NCBI GenBank assembly: GCA_001314845.1
Contig: LJZQ01000003.1
Span: 138,423-202,422 of the forward strand
DNA length: 64,000 nt
Direction: 5' to 3'
Origin: Marinobacter excellens HL-55
GTDB lineage: Bacteria; Pseudomonadota; Gammaproteobacteria; Pseudomonadales; Oleiphilaceae
The notes under the pieces: model-generated
The model's input: the letters and a program-made list of their open reading frames with translations, nothing else
Database searches by the model: none
What the model was told of the DNA's origin: nothing
Program-made: the position numbers and the translations under genes
Shown here: piece after piece, positions 51,584 through 60,838 of the stretch
Layout: each line of letters starts with the position of its first letter
How positions within the stretch are numbered: position 1 is the first letter of the stretch

Positions 51584-52485
51584 ATCGATGCCGGTTGTTT
51601 AGGGTGGATGTATGACGGTTTAACAGGAAGGTTATCATCCCTCTCAAACCACGGGCTGACAAAGCTTGGTCCACACAGGGCCTGAGGAATTCCATAATGC
51701 TCAGGGTACCCGACATCGACCAGATACAGCCCGCAAGGCGGCGCCGTAACACCTGCGAGTTTGCGATCCTTCTGGGCCAGCACCTCGGCAATCCAGCACT
51801 CCGACTCCTTTCCGGTACCGACTGCCATCAAGGCACCAGCGATATTGCGGACCATATGATGCAAAAACGCGTTTGCCTGCACATCTATTACGACAAAGTC
51901 GCCGCATCGGGTTACCGAAATGCTTTCCATAAAGCGAATGGGTGTTCGGGACTGGCAGCCGGCGGCTCTGAACGATGAAAAATCGTGCTCGCCAACCAAT
52001 GCCTGAGCCGATTTATGCATGCGGCCGACATCCAGGGGCCGGAAGTTCCAGGTCACCTGCCCGCGCTGTATTCCAGGCCTGACCGGCTTATTATAAATCA
52101 CATAGCGATAGCGACGGTAAACTGCGGAAAAGCGGGCGTGAAAATCGCCGACAGCATTGCCTGCCCAATGTACGGCAATATCATCGGGTAGCGCAGTATT
52201 CATGCCCATTACCCAGGAGCGCATGTTCCTTACGGACGATGCGTCAAAATGGGCAATCTGGAAACTGGAATGAACCCTTGCATCGGTGCGACCGGCACAC
52301 ACCAGATCCACCGGATGATCCGCCACCTTTGCCACCGCTTTGGTGAGCTCGCCCTGTACCGAACGAACACCACTTTTTTGATGCTGCCAGCCGTGAAAGC
52401 GTCGCCCATCGTATTCAAAAATGATCACGACCCGGCCGTTGCCGATCGCATTATCTGTGGTCAAAGGTTGAGGGCTAAGAAACAA
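51580..52485 (-). CDS. truA: tRNA pseudouridine(38-40) synthase
   Basis: Modifies U38-U40 of the anticodon arm. Catalytic aspartate in [11 protein letters not shown] (Asp68 in this numbering), [12 protein letters not shown] near the N-terminus and [11 protein letters not shown] near 210. No ATG precedes the conserved domain; TTG 52485 with GCGGA seven bases upstream is the best start (301 residues), though a later GTG/TTG is possible. Followed by trpF in a four-base overlap. Confidence 0.92.
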   Translation of the reverse strand: MFLSPQPLTTDNAIGNGRVVIIFEYDGRRFHGWQHQKSGVRSVQGELTKAVAKVADHPVDLVCAGRTDARVHSSFQIAHFDASSVRNMRSWVMGMNTALPDDIAVHWAGNAVGDFHARFSAVYRRYRYVIYNKPVRPGIQRGQVTWNFRPLDVGRMHKSAQALVGEHDFSSFRAAGCQSRTPIRFMESISVTRCGDFVVIDVQANAFLHHMVRNIAGALMAVGTGKESECWIAEVLAQKDRKLAGVTAPPCGLYLVDVGYPEHYGIPQALCGPSFVSPWFERDDNLPVKPSYIHPKQPASI

Positions 52486-52518
52486 AAGTCGATCCGCTGA
52501 AAGTGTCTGCTTAAAAAC

Positions 52519-52550
52519 AAAGCGCCGGCCATCTGGCCGGCGCTTTTGCC
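52519..52550. terminator. Terminator between fimV and truA
   Basis: AAAGCGCCGGCC (52519-52530) and GGCCGGCGCTTT (52535-52546) with a 4-base loop, A/T-rich on both sides. It follows fimV on the minus strand and isolates the truA-trp unit. Confidence 0.85.
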
Positions 52551-52572
52551 GTTATCACGAGATTATAACGGA

Positions 52573-55500
52573 TCAGGAAAGGTTTTTAAGGAGTTCCTTG
52601 GCTTCCGCCATTTGCTCTTCATCACCTTCCAATGCGACTTCTTCGAGAATATCCCGCGCGCCGTCACTGTCACCCATCTCTATATAGGCACGGGCCAGGT
52701 CAAGCTTGGTAGCAGCTTCGTCGGTTCCCGCCAGGAAGTCGAAATCGTCTTCCTCACCCAGATCGTTCTCATCGATATCAAGCGCAGAGTTTTGCTCAGG
52801 CTTTTCATCCAGAGCTTCTGACGCCAGAGGTACAAGATCGTCATCCTCGTCGGACTCTGCCACTGGCTCGCTTTCAGCATCAGCAAGAAGGTCTTCAGGG
52901 CTTTCCTGATCGAGACGATCCGTATCTTCGTGACCGGCTTCGCTCAGTGTGTCCTCAAGCCCGAGCTCCTCATCCAGCGACTTTTCGTTCTGCTCAAGCT
53001 CTGACGGCAGCTCAGTTTCCGAAAACTCTTCCATCAGGGCCAGATCCTCATCGGAGACGTCCAGCTCGAGATCGTCCAGGGTCGACTCGTCAAGATTTAA
53101 TCCTTCAGGCTCGTCGTCTTCGCCGGCTACTTTGTCCAGTTCAGCGTCCAGCTCGTCGAGGAAAGACTCGTCAAGCACATCATCAGACTCCAGATCGTCA
53201 TCAAGACCAGAGACGGTTTCCATTTCTGTCTCAGGCTTCGCTTCGGCCTCTCCTTCAACATCAGTCCCGGACTGGGCTTCTGCAGGTTTTACCGCTTCGT
53301 CTTCGTCCAGAGCAGACTCAAAATCAAAACTGAAGTCATCGTCGTCCGTCTTCGGTGACTCCGAATCTTCCAGATCCATCTCGAACGACGAAAAGTCCGA
53401 TTCTTCGACTTCTTTCTCGTCTTCCGCACCAACAGAATCAGACTTGTCCAGCAACGAGAGATCATACTCGATCAGGTCGTCCGGGGAATCCGTCTCCTCT
53501 GCCACGTCAGATTCGAGCTCACCAAATTCATTCTCGATCTCAGGCTCTTCGCTGGCATCAAACTGATCCGCCTTCTGATCGTCATTCAGTTTCCAGTCAT
53601 CCTCCAGGGGCTCGTCTTCCAAAGTGTCACGACTGCCAAAAGAATCTGAGCGCAACTGAGACTCGAGGTCGTCAATGCTTGGCATGGATTCGGCTTCAGC
53701 CAGGCGCTCACGAAGGGCGTTGGCTTCAGCAATTGCGGCACCATCATCCAACGCCTCAATCTCGCCAAACTGCTTCTCGAACGACACCCTGTCCTGATTG
53801 TCTGCGTACACACCCAAAAGCTTCAGCCGCAGATCTGTTCGGCTCGGCTCACGGGAGATCGCGGTTTCAAGAACCTGAGCAGCCTGATCGTGACGACCGT
53901 AGGCGATGTAAGTGTCGGCTTCAGCTAACGCATCTTCGGATTCGTCATGGTCCGCCGACTCTTCGCCCAGATCCAGGTTAAAGGCGTCATGCTCACCGCC
54001 CTCGTCACTGTTCAACTGGTCATAGAAAGCCTTTTCACGGTTGGCGTTGCGACGTGCCATCAGCAGCAGTAACAGCAGCAAGAGTACTAGACCACCACCC
54101 AGAGCAATCTGATACACCGGGTTGCCGGTAATGGCATCAATCACGTTGCCCGGGAAGCCCTTATCAGCAGCTGGCGGCGCTATGGGCTGCGTTTGCTGCT
54201 TTGGCTGTTCCGCGGCTGGAGCGGGTGCGGCCACCACTTCAGGCTCCGCTGCTTCAGATTCTGCCTGATCGGCCTCGGTCATATCGTCATCAGAACCAAC
54301 ATCTACCTCAGCGGCCTGTTCGCCTTCAGACGGAACATCCTCCGATTCGGCCAGCAGAGCACCTTCCTCTTCGGCTAACTGCTCAGGCTCACCAGCATCG
54401 TCACCGACCAATTCGTTTTGCCCATCGATGGGTGCCGTTAACTCAGACTCAGCACTTTCGTCTAGCTCCGACTCCGCCAAGTCCGTATCTTCTGGAGACG
54501 AACCCTGCATTTCGGCCAGCTGGGTGTTTTTCAATTCCAGCAAACGCTGCAGCGTGGACACCTGGTCCTGCAGATCCTCCAACCGGCTGTTCAGTTCTTC
54601 GTTTTCACGCCGGGTTGCTTCAAGCTCTTCCCGCGCCACGGCAGAGCCTGCGTCGGTGCCGCCGGGCAGATCGCCATCACCGCCGGCTGAACCACCCTCT
54701 TCAGTATCCCGGCTCTCGCCATCCGCCACCAGCAGTCGCAACTCATCTCCACTAGAAGCAGCCTGCACGGGCGCTTGCGCAGCATCTGAATCAGCTGTGC
54801 GGGTTGCATCTACTGTGCGCGCCTGGTTTTGCTGATTCTGCTGGGCCACCGCCGCATTAGCCTGAGCCCTACTACGGCTTTGAATCTGGTCCATGGTCGG
54901 AATACGCAACACTTCACCGCGCTTGAGGCGATTGATGTTGCCGCCGATAAAGGCATTCGGATTCTGATCCTGCAGCGCCAACATCACCTGCTGCATCGAC
55001 ACCGAATCATCCGGGCGAACTCGCTGGGCAATGGTCCAGAGCGTATCCGACGGCCCGGTCGGGCCAAAACTGCTGGCCTGATAACCGCCAGCCAATGAGC
55101 TTTCTGCCTGGGCCTGACGACGAACTGATTCCTGGCTTCGGGCCGCAGGCTGCGCAGAACTTGCGGGTGCTGTGGGGGCATTGACCTGCTCCCTGACGCC
55201 CGAATCCTCAGCGTATACCGGCGGATCGACAAGTACCGCGTATTCCCGCATCAACCGACCATTCGGCCAGGTCAATTCGAGCAGGAAATTCAGATAAGGC
55301 TCCCGCAGTGGTTCGCTGGAAGACACGTTTACAACGAGTGTGCCGTCTGTACCGGTAACAACCTCAAACCTCAATCTGCTCAGAAACTGGTGGCGATCAA
55401 TGCCTACCCGCTCGTAGGCAGCTGCCGGTGCGACATTAACAAATACATCACCGGGATCTACACCACGACTTTCACGGAGAGATATTTCCGCATCCAGAGG

Positions 55501-55611
55501 CTCATTCAGCCAGGACTGTAGTTCAATTTCACCTAGGCCAAGGGCCTGAGCGACGCCTGAACCGAGTCCTCCTGCCAGCGCCATGGCAACCGCAAGCTTG
55601 CGTACCTTCAT
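52573..55611 (-). CDS. fimV: FimV-like polar scaffold protein
   Basis: 1012 residues. Signal peptide (1-23); FimV N-terminal domain with L-G-E-I-E-L-Q-S-W-L-N-E-P-L-D-A-E-I; a LysM-type peptidoglycan-binding repeat around 190-250; coiled coil around 325-370 (E-E-L-E-A-T-R-R-E-N-E-E-L-N). One membrane helix follows near 497-518 (long Leu run). The large cytoplasmic half is extremely acidic with TPR-like helices and ends in the FimV C-terminal motif (A-A-T-K-L-D-L-A-R-A-Y-I-E-M-G-D). In Pseudomonas FimV organises the pole for type IV pili and works upstream of FimL, also encoded in this window. Confidence 0.92.
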   Translation of the reverse strand: MKVRKLAVAMALAGGLGSGVAQALGLGEIELQSWLNEPLDAEISLRESRGVDPGDVFVNVAPAAAYERVGIDRHQFLSRLRFEVVTGTDGTLVVNVSSSEPLREPYLNFLLELTWPNGRLMREYAVLVDPPVYAEDSGVREQVNAPTAPASSAQPAARSQESVRRQAQAESSLAGGYQASSFGPTGPSDTLWTIAQRVRPDDSVSMQQVMLALQDQNPNAFIGGNINRLKRGEVLRIPTMDQIQSRSRAQANAAVAQQNQQNQARTVDATRTADSDAAQAPVQAASSGDELRLLVADGESRDTEEGGSAGGDGDLPGGTDAGSAVAREELEATRRENEELNSRLEDLQDQVSTLQRLLELKNTQLAEMQGSSPEDTDLAESELDESAESELTAPIDGQNELVGDDAGEPEQLAEEEGALLAESEDVPSEGEQAAEVDVGSDDDMTEADQAESEAAEPEVVAAPAPAAEQPKQQTQPIAPPAADKGFPGNVIDAITGNPVYQIALGGGLVLLLLLLLLMARRNANREKAFYDQLNSDEGGEHDAFNLDLGEESADHDESEDALAEADTYIAYGRHDQAAQVLETAISREPSRTDLRLKLLGVYADNQDRVSFEKQFGEIEALDDGAAIAEANALRERLAEAESMPSIDDLESQLRSDSFGSRDTLEDEPLEDDWKLNDDQKADQFDASEEPEIENEFGELESDVAEETDSPDDLIEYDLSLLDKSDSVGAEDEKEVEESDFSSFEMDLEDSESPKTDDDDFSFDFESALDEDEAVKPAEAQSGTDVEGEAEAKPETEMETVSGLDDDLESDDVLDESFLDELDAELDKVAGEDDEPEGLNLDESTLDDLELDVSDEDLALMEEFSETELPSELEQNEKSLDEELGLEDTLSEAGHEDTDRLDQESPEDLLADAESEPVAESDEDDDLVPLASEALDEKPEQNSALDIDENDLGEEDDFDFLAGTDEAATKLDLARAYIEMGDSDGARDILEEVALEGDEEQMAEAKELLKNLS

Positions 55612-55735
55612 GCTTTTTCCTTTCCAGTCTCCGTTATTCTTTACTGCTGTATTTCAACAGAATCGGACGAGGTTGGATGACTTACGTCTTTTTAGTTCTC
55701 GTTGTTATATCGCGATGATACCTTTCAATTCGGCA

Positions 55736-55764
55736 AGTATTGTTGATAAAACCCCTTTTATCAA
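55736..55764 (-). promoter_or_regulatory. Possible fimV promoter overlapped by an inverted repeat
   Basis: Minus strand TTGATA (55759-55764) and AATACT (55736-55741), 17-base spacing. The -35 forms one arm of a perfect 9-base inverted repeat (TTGATAAAA at 55743-55751 and its complement at 55756-55764, 4-base spacer), so a regulator bound there could block or recruit polymerase. Confidence 0.35.
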
Positions 55765-55835
55765 TCAATCAGCCGCAATCCTTGCACCGATTTTTTATCA
55801 ATCGGGCGGAACCCCTTAGTGCTCTTGAAAATAAC

Positions 55836-55867
55836 AGGGGCGGACGCTGAAATCAGCCTCCGCCCCT
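55836..55867 (-). terminator. Terminator of asd
   Basis: Strong hairpin: AGGGGCGGA (55836-55844) with TCCGCCCCT (55859-55867), plus an inner GCTGA/TCAGC stem, followed on the minus strand by a T-rich stretch. Lies 57 bases after the asd stop. Confidence 0.75.
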
Positions 55868-55924
55868 AACCGGCTTACCAAAAACCGGACACAGTTGGCA
55901 TTAATTACCCCTATGTAACATTAT

Positions 55925-57040
55925 TTAACGTTCCTGCAGGATCCTCAGCATGCGGCGCAGCGGCTCAGCGGCTCCCCACAGCAACTGGTCACCCACGGTA
56001 AACGCAGAAATATACTCCGGCCCCATGGCCAGTTTGCGAATACGGCCAATCGGGATACTCAGGGTTCCGGTCACTTTGGCCGGGGTGAGTTCCTGCATGG
56101 TGGCATCGCGATCATTCGGAATCACTTTGACCCAGTCATTGGCCTTGGCCAGAATGCCCTCGATCTCAGCAACCGACAGATCTTTCTTCAGCTTGATGGT
56201 CAGCGCCTGACTGTGGGAGCGCATGGCACCGATTCGCACGCAGATTCCATCGATGGGAATCGGGTTATCGCTACGACCCAGAATCTTGTTGGTCTCAACA
56301 CCCGCTTTCCACTCTTCCTTGCTCATGCCGTTATCGAGCTGCTTGTCGATGAACGGAATCAGGCTGCCCGCCAGTGGCACACCGAAATGCTCGGTGGGAA
56401 AATCACCGGAACGCATGGTTTCGGTAACCTTACGGTCAATTTCCAGAATAGCGGAGGACGGATTATCCAGCTCAGATTTAACGCTGTCGTTCAGCGCGCC
56501 CATCTGATTCAGCAGCTCACGCATGTTCTGGGCACCAGAGCCGGAGGCGGCCTGATACGTCATGGGCGCAACCCACTCAATCAGGTCCTGCTCCAAGAGT
56601 CCACCGAGCGCCAGCATCATCAGGCTTACCGTGCAGTTACCACCAACGTAATCCTTGACGCCTTTTTCCAGAGCCGAGTCGATCACGTTACGGTTAACCG
56701 GATCAAGCACAATCACGGAGTGATCAACCATACGCAACGTAGAGGCCGCATCAATCCAGTAGCCTTGCCAGCCTGCATCGCGCAGCTTCTGATACACCTC
56801 GGTGGTGTAATCGCCGCCCTGACAGGTCAACACAACGTCCAACGTTTTCAGGATGTCGATATCAAATGCGTCCTGCAGTGGTGGAATGCCGTCTTTGCCA
56901 ACGTCCGGGGCCGGCTTCCCAGCCTGGGAAGTGGTGAAAAACACCGGATCGATATTGGCAAAATCGTTTTCTTCACGCATGCGCTGCATGAGGACCGAGC
57001 CCACCATGCCACGCCAACCTATAAGTCCAACTCGCTTCAT
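55925..57040 (-). CDS. asd: Aspartate-semialdehyde dehydrogenase
   Basis: Reduces aspartyl phosphate to the semialdehyde that feeds Lys, Met, Thr and diaminopimelate synthesis. 371 residues with the NADP loop G-W-R-G-M-V-G-S, nucleophile Cys136 in [16 protein letters not shown] and [11 protein letters not shown]. coli-type enzyme. Only one asd copy is seen here; Pseudomonas has a second homologue at the matching place. Confidence 0.96.
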   Translation of the reverse strand: MKRVGLIGWRGMVGSVLMQRMREENDFANIDPVFFTTSQAGKPAPDVGKDGIPPLQDAFDIDILKTLDVVLTCQGGDYTTEVYQKLRDAGWQGYWIDAASTLRMVDHSVIVLDPVNRNVIDSALEKGVKDYVGGNCTVSLMMLALGGLLEQDLIEWVAPMTYQAASGSGAQNMRELLNQMGALNDSVKSELDNPSSAILEIDRKVTETMRSGDFPTEHFGVPLAGSLIPFIDKQLDNGMSKEEWKAGVETNKILGRSDNPIPIDGICVRIGAMRSHSQALTIKLKKDLSVAEIEGILAKANDWVKVIPNDRDATMQELTPAKVTGTLSIPIGRIRKLAMGPEYISAFTVGDQLLWGAAEPLRRMLRILQER

Positions 57041-57109
57041 GTGCGACCTTTGAACCTCGTTTTATGCCTGCCCACTGCCTTTATCGCTGACAGGGACGGG
57101 ATGGATGAT

Positions 57110-57140
57110 CCCGCGGCAGCTGCATCGCGCTGCCGTCGGG
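57110..57140 (-). terminator. Possible terminator of leuCDB
   Basis: Imperfect hairpin CCCGCGGCAGC (57110-57120) / GCTGCCGTCGGG (57129-57140) in the leuB-asd gap. No clear T-run follows on the minus strand, so termination is unproven. Confidence 0.3.
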
Positions 57141-57166
57141 TCTGTGTTGACTGAACCGGGAAGCTA

Positions 57167-58240
57167 TTAAAGCGCGTTCAGAACCGCCTCACCCATTTCG
57201 CGGGTGGACACCTTTGTAGCACCTTCAGACATGATATCGCCCGTTCTCAACCCCTGATCCAGCACTTTGCTGACTGCCGCCTCTATCGCGTCAGCGGCAG
57301 CATCCTCTTTCAAACTGTAGCGCAGCATCATCGCTGCACTGAGGATGGTGGCCAGCGGATTGGCAATGCCCTGCCCGGCAATATCGGGCGCTGACCCGTG
57401 ACAAGGCTCGTACATGCCTTTCTTTTCAGAGTTCAACGACGCCGACGGCAACATGCCGATGGAGCCAGTGAGCATAGCCGCTTCGTCTGAAAGAATATCA
57501 CCAAACATGTTGCCAGTCACAATCACATCAAACTGCTTGGGCGCGCGAACCAGCTGCATAGCGGCGTTATCCACGTACATATGGGACAGTTGGACGTCCG
57601 GATATTCACGCTTCAGATCTTCCATCACCTCACGCCAGAGAACGGTGACTTCAAGTACGTTGGCCTTGTCTACCGAGCACAGCTTTTTTCCGCGCTGTTG
57701 CGCCGCCTCAAAAGCCACCCGGCCGATTCGGCGAATCTCGGATTCGGTGTAGGCGTAGGTGTTATACCCCTGGCGCTCGCCACTCTCGAGCTGGCGCACA
57801 CCACGGGGCTGGCCAAAATAGATGCCGCCCGTCAGCTCACGCACAATCAGGATATCCAGACCAGACACAACTTCCGGTTTGAGTGATGAAGCAGACGCCA
57901 ACTGCGGGTACAGGATTGCCGGACGCAGATTGGCGAACAGTTCGAGATTGGAACGCAAACCCAGCAAGCCCTTCTCCGGGCGAACCGCCATTGGCAGGCT
58001 GTCCCATTGAGGACCACCAACAGCACCCAGAAGAATAGCATCGGCCTTGCGAGCCTTTTCGAGGGTTTCGTCGGGCAGCGGCACATCGGTGGCATCGATG
58101 GCAGCGCCACCCACCAGCGCCAACTCAAAACTCAGGTCGAGGCTGAACGTGTCATTAACCTTGTGCAGAACCTTCTCTGCCTCGGCCACAATTTCCGGAC
58201 CAATGCCGTCACCCGGCAACAGCAATACACTACGAGACAT
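57167..58240 (-). CDS. leuB: 3-isopropylmalate dehydrogenase
   Basis: Oxidative decarboxylation step of leucine synthesis. 357 residues from ATG 58240 (AAGGA seven bases upstream; ATG 58246 touches the ribosome site). Motifs: [26 protein letters not shown] and [11 protein letters not shown]. Last gene of leuC-leuD-leuB. Confidence 0.97.
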   Translation of the reverse strand: MSRSVLLLPGDGIGPEIVAEAEKVLHKVNDTFSLDLSFELALVGGAAIDATDVPLPDETLEKARKADAILLGAVGGPQWDSLPMAVRPEKGLLGLRSNLELFANLRPAILYPQLASASSLKPEVVSGLDILIVRELTGGIYFGQPRGVRQLESGERQGYNTYAYTESEIRRIGRVAFEAAQQRGKKLCSVDKANVLEVTVLWREVMEDLKREYPDVQLSHMYVDNAAMQLVRAPKQFDVIVTGNMFGDILSDEAAMLTGSIGMLPSASLNSEKKGMYEPCHGSAPDIAGQGIANPLATILSAAMMLRYSLKEDAAADAIEAAVSKVLDQGLRTGDIMSEGATKVSTREMGEAVLNAL

Positions 58241-58257
58241 ATTCATTTCCTTATTGA

Positions 58258-58905
58258 TCAGTTTCCGGCGTTAAACAGCCAAGGTGCAGTCTTGCGACGG
58301 GCATCTTCATAGGTGCGAATGGCATCAGCATCTTCCAGAGTAACGCCAATATCGTCCAGACCGTTCAGCAGGCAGTGACGACGGAAGTCATCCACCTCAA
58401 AGCTGAATGACTCGCCAGACGGCGTGATCACCGTTTGCGCCGTCAGATCCACGGTCAACTGATAGCCTACGTTTGCCTCAGACTCCTGGAACAATCTATC
58501 TACAATTACTTCTTCAAGAACAATGGGTAGCAAGCCATTCTTAAAGCAGTTGTTGTAGAAAATATCGGCGAAGCTCGGCGCAATAATGACCCGAAAACCG
58601 AAATCATCCAGCGCCCAGGGAGCGTGCTCTCGACTGGAACCGCAGCCGAAGTTTCTGCGAGCCAGCAGAACACTGGCGTTTTTATAACGCTCCTGGTTAA
58701 GCACGAAATCCGGATTGATTGGCCGCTTTGAACAGTCCTGATCCGGCTGGCCTTCATTCAGGTAACGCAGCTCATCAAAAAGGTTCGGGCCAAAACCGGT
58801 GCGTTTGATGGACTTCAAGAATTGCTTGGGAATGATCATGTCCGTATCCACATTGGATCGGTCCATGGGGGCAACAATGCCCTGGTGTTGCGTAAATGCG
58901 CGCAT
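58258..58905 (-). CDS. leuD: 3-isopropylmalate dehydratase, small subunit
   Basis: Swivel subunit of isopropylmalate isomerase. 215 residues with [15 protein letters not shown] and the loop [16 protein letters not shown]. 17 bases after leuC and 17 before the leuB start. Confidence 0.96.
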   Translation of the reverse strand: MRAFTQHQGIVAPMDRSNVDTDMIIPKQFLKSIKRTGFGPNLFDELRYLNEGQPDQDCSKRPINPDFVLNQERYKNASVLLARRNFGCGSSREHAPWALDDFGFRVIIAPSFADIFYNNCFKNGLLPIVLEEVIVDRLFQESEANVGYQLTVDLTAQTVITPSGESFSFEVDDFRRHCLLNGLDDIGVTLEDADAIRTYEDARRKTAPWLFNAGN

Positions 58906-58922
58906 GGTCTCTCTCCTGTGGG

Positions 58923-60341
58923 TCAGTTCATCAGCTCACGGACATCAACGAAATGCCCCTTGATCGCAGCCGCCGCAGCCATCGCGGGACTCACCAGGTG
59001 AGTACGCCCACCAAAGCCCTGACGACCCTCAAAGTTGCGGTTGGAGGTAGACGCACAATGCTCACCCTGCCCCAGCTTGTCGGCGTTCATGGCGAGGCAC
59101 ATCGAGCAGCCCGGATCACGCCACTCGAGGCCCGCCTCGATAAAGATCTTGTCCAGACCCTCCTGCTCGGCCTGTACTTTTACCAGTCCTGATCCTGGAA
59201 CCACCATCGCCTGCTTGAGGCTTGATGCAACCTTGCGACCCTTGACCACCGCCGCTGCCTCGCGCAGATCTTCGATGCGGCTGTTGGTGCATGACCCGAT
59301 AAACACCCGGTCAAGCTTGATGTCGGTAATTTTCTGATTCGGTTGAAGACCCATGTATTTGAGCGCGCGCTCAATGCCCTCACGCTTAATCGGGTCGTTC
59401 TCTTTAACCGGATCCGGCACCGAGCCGTCAACACCGGTGACCATTTCCGGAGACGTACCCCAACTTACCTGGGGCTTGATCGCGCTGCCGTCCAGCTCAA
59501 CAACCTTGTCAAAGACCGCATCGCTGTCACTGTGCAAGGTACGCCAGTATTCAACCGCTTTGTACCAGGTTTCGCCTTTGGGAGAGAACGGGCGACCCTT
59601 CACATACTCAATCGTGGTGTCATCCACGCCCACCATACCGACACGGGCGCCGCCCTCGATGGCCATGTTGCAGATGGTCATCCGGCCTTCCATGCTCAAA
59701 CTCTGGATAGCATCGCCGCCGAACTCAATGGCGTATCCGGTGCCGCCGGCAGTCCCGATCTTACCAATGATCGCCAGCACCACATCTTTGCCGGTCACGC
59801 CTTTACCAAGCTTGCCGTTTACCTTGACCAGCATGTTCTTCATCTTCTTCTGCACCAGGCACTGGGTCGCCAGCACATGCTCAACCTCAGAGGTGCCGAT
59901 ACCATGGGCAAGGCAACCGAACGCGCCGTGGGTGGAGGTGTGGGAATCACCGCACACAACACTCATACCCGGCAAGGTAACGCCTTGCTCAGGCCCGATC
60001 ACGTGTACGATGCCCTGGCGCTGATCCTTGATCTTGAATTCAAGAATGCCAAACTCGTCGCAGTTGTTATCGAGTGTCTCAACCTGCGTCCGGGACACCG
60101 GATCAACAATGCCGTCAATGCCGCTGGCACGATCGGTCGTCGGTACGTTATGGTCCGGGGTAGCAACGTTGGCATCAATCCGCCACGGCTTCCGCTTGGC
60201 CAGCCGAAGGCCTTCAAAAGCCTGCGGAGATGTTACTTCGTGCAGCAATTGACGATCGATATAGATCAAAGCAGAACCGTCGTCCCGCTGTTTGACCAAA
60301 TGGTCGTCCCACAATTTGTCGTATAAAGTCTTGCCCGCCAT
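58923..60341 (-). CDS. leuC: 3-isopropylmalate dehydratase, large subunit
   Basis: Aconitase-family subunit with a [4Fe-4S] cluster. 472 residues; ligands in I-G-S-C-T-N-S-R and [11 protein letters not shown], and [15 protein letters not shown]. First gene of the leu operon, divergent from a lysR gene. The upstream gap carries palindromic elements B and C and no Leu-rich attenuation leader. Confidence 0.97.
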   Translation of the reverse strand: MAGKTLYDKLWDDHLVKQRDDGSALIYIDRQLLHEVTSPQAFEGLRLAKRKPWRIDANVATPDHNVPTTDRASGIDGIVDPVSRTQVETLDNNCDEFGILEFKIKDQRQGIVHVIGPEQGVTLPGMSVVCGDSHTSTHGAFGCLAHGIGTSEVEHVLATQCLVQKKMKNMLVKVNGKLGKGVTGKDVVLAIIGKIGTAGGTGYAIEFGGDAIQSLSMEGRMTICNMAIEGGARVGMVGVDDTTIEYVKGRPFSPKGETWYKAVEYWRTLHSDSDAVFDKVVELDGSAIKPQVSWGTSPEMVTGVDGSVPDPVKENDPIKREGIERALKYMGLQPNQKITDIKLDRVFIGSCTNSRIEDLREAAAVVKGRKVASSLKQAMVVPGSGLVKVQAEQEGLDKIFIEAGLEWRDPGCSMCLAMNADKLGQGEHCASTSNRNFEGRQGFGGRTHLVSPAMAAAAAIKGHFVDVRELMN

Positions 60342-60451
60342 GATCGCTCTCTCACTCTGGGGGTTTCTGTTAATACTCTCAGTGGCATCATCTTACTCCG
60401 TTGACACGAATAACCTCAATTCATGTTTTTCATTCGTTGCATTCCCGTTAG

Positions 60452-60463
60452 TTATCCAGATAA
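60452..60463. promoter_or_regulatory. Small palindrome, possible operator
   Basis: TTATC-CA-GATAA, five-base arms with a two-base centre, about 110 bases upstream of leuC. It could be a site for the adjacent LysR regulator, but it does not show the longer T-N11-A layout clearly. Confidence 0.2.
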
Positions 60464-60511
60464 GATCGTCGTTAACTTGGATGCATACTTCGACAGCGGT
60501 GCAAAGCACGT

Positions 60512-60617
60512 CTGGATGGGGAAGAGCTTTTCAAAACACGCCTACAAGCACATCCATGTGGGCTCTTTCGGGCCATCCCTGGCCCTCAACGGTTTTGAAA
60601 AGCTCTTCCCCATCCAG
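60512..60617. repeat. Palindromic element, copy B
   Basis: Perfect 26-base arms (60512-60537 and 60592-60617) around a 54-base interior homologous to copies A and C. Inner hairpins at 60549-60560 and 60570-60585 show, on the minus strand, the loops ATGGAT and AGGGAT, each closed by C-G. The arm sequence differs from that of A (except for the innermost bases, which read T-T-C-A-A-A-A-C versus T-C-C-A-A-A-A-C) and is unlike C. GGA loops lie on the leuC sense strand. Confidence 0.92.
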
Positions 60618-60682
60618 CCGCGCCCAATCATTTAGCGGGGATTCAGCAAGTCGTTTTCCCGACGGCATACTCAATTGTTAGC

Positions 60683-60796
60683 GGAGCTGCTTCACTGACC
60701 CCCTCCCAAAAATCTCGGAGGCCATGGATGGCCGGAGCGAAGCGCACATGGATGTGCTCGTAGCGTTTTTTGGGAGGGGGTCAGTGAAGCGGCTCC
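60683..60796. repeat. Palindromic element, copy C (inverted orientation)
   Basis: 30-base arms (60683-60712 and 60767-60796) with a single T-G pair exception, enclosing a 54-base interior that matches A and B in reverse orientation. Hairpins at 60720-60733 and 60744-60757 have stems of five pairs and, on the plus strand, ATGGAT hexaloops closed by C-G. GGA loops lie on the lysR sense strand, ending 42 bases before the lysR start. Confidence 0.92.
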
Positions 60797-60838
60797 CAAC
60801 TCCAAACCTGGTGACAGGAAAAGGACGGACACTCCAAG

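Larger units (their letters stand above)
55612..55924. other. Intergenic region between asd and fimV
   Basis: 313 bases without a gene. On the minus strand it holds, in order of transcription, the asd terminator (55836-55867), an inverted repeat overlapping a possible fimV promoter (55736-55764), and an AAGGA ribosome site 7 bases before the fimV ATG. Confidence 0.6.
60342..60838. other. Divergent leuC-lysR intergenic region with two palindromic elements
   Basis: 497 bases without a protein gene of confidence. From left to right it holds the leuC leader (with a possible overlapping short frame from 60391 on the minus strand), a small TTATC-GATAA palindrome at 60452-60463, element B (60512-60617), a 65-base spacer, and element C (60683-60796), followed by the lysR ribosome-site region. 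I could not identify convincing -35/-10 pairs for either gene. Confidence 0.6.

Noticed and set aside
52949..53566. Serine-rich 205-codon frame, with Pro/Arg/His-rich neighbours, on the plus strand inside fimV
   Set aside because: These mirror the Asp/Glu-rich acidic half of FimV: antisense GAx codons read as Ser/Leu/Phe-type codons. No independent start signal.
59343..60326. 327-codon plus-strand frame opposite leuC
   Set aside because: Antisense shadow of the conserved leuC; composition is His/Arg/Gln-rich with no domain.
60342..60511. Leucine attenuation leader before leuC
   Set aside because: No run of leucine codons and no terminator/antiterminator pair in the leader.
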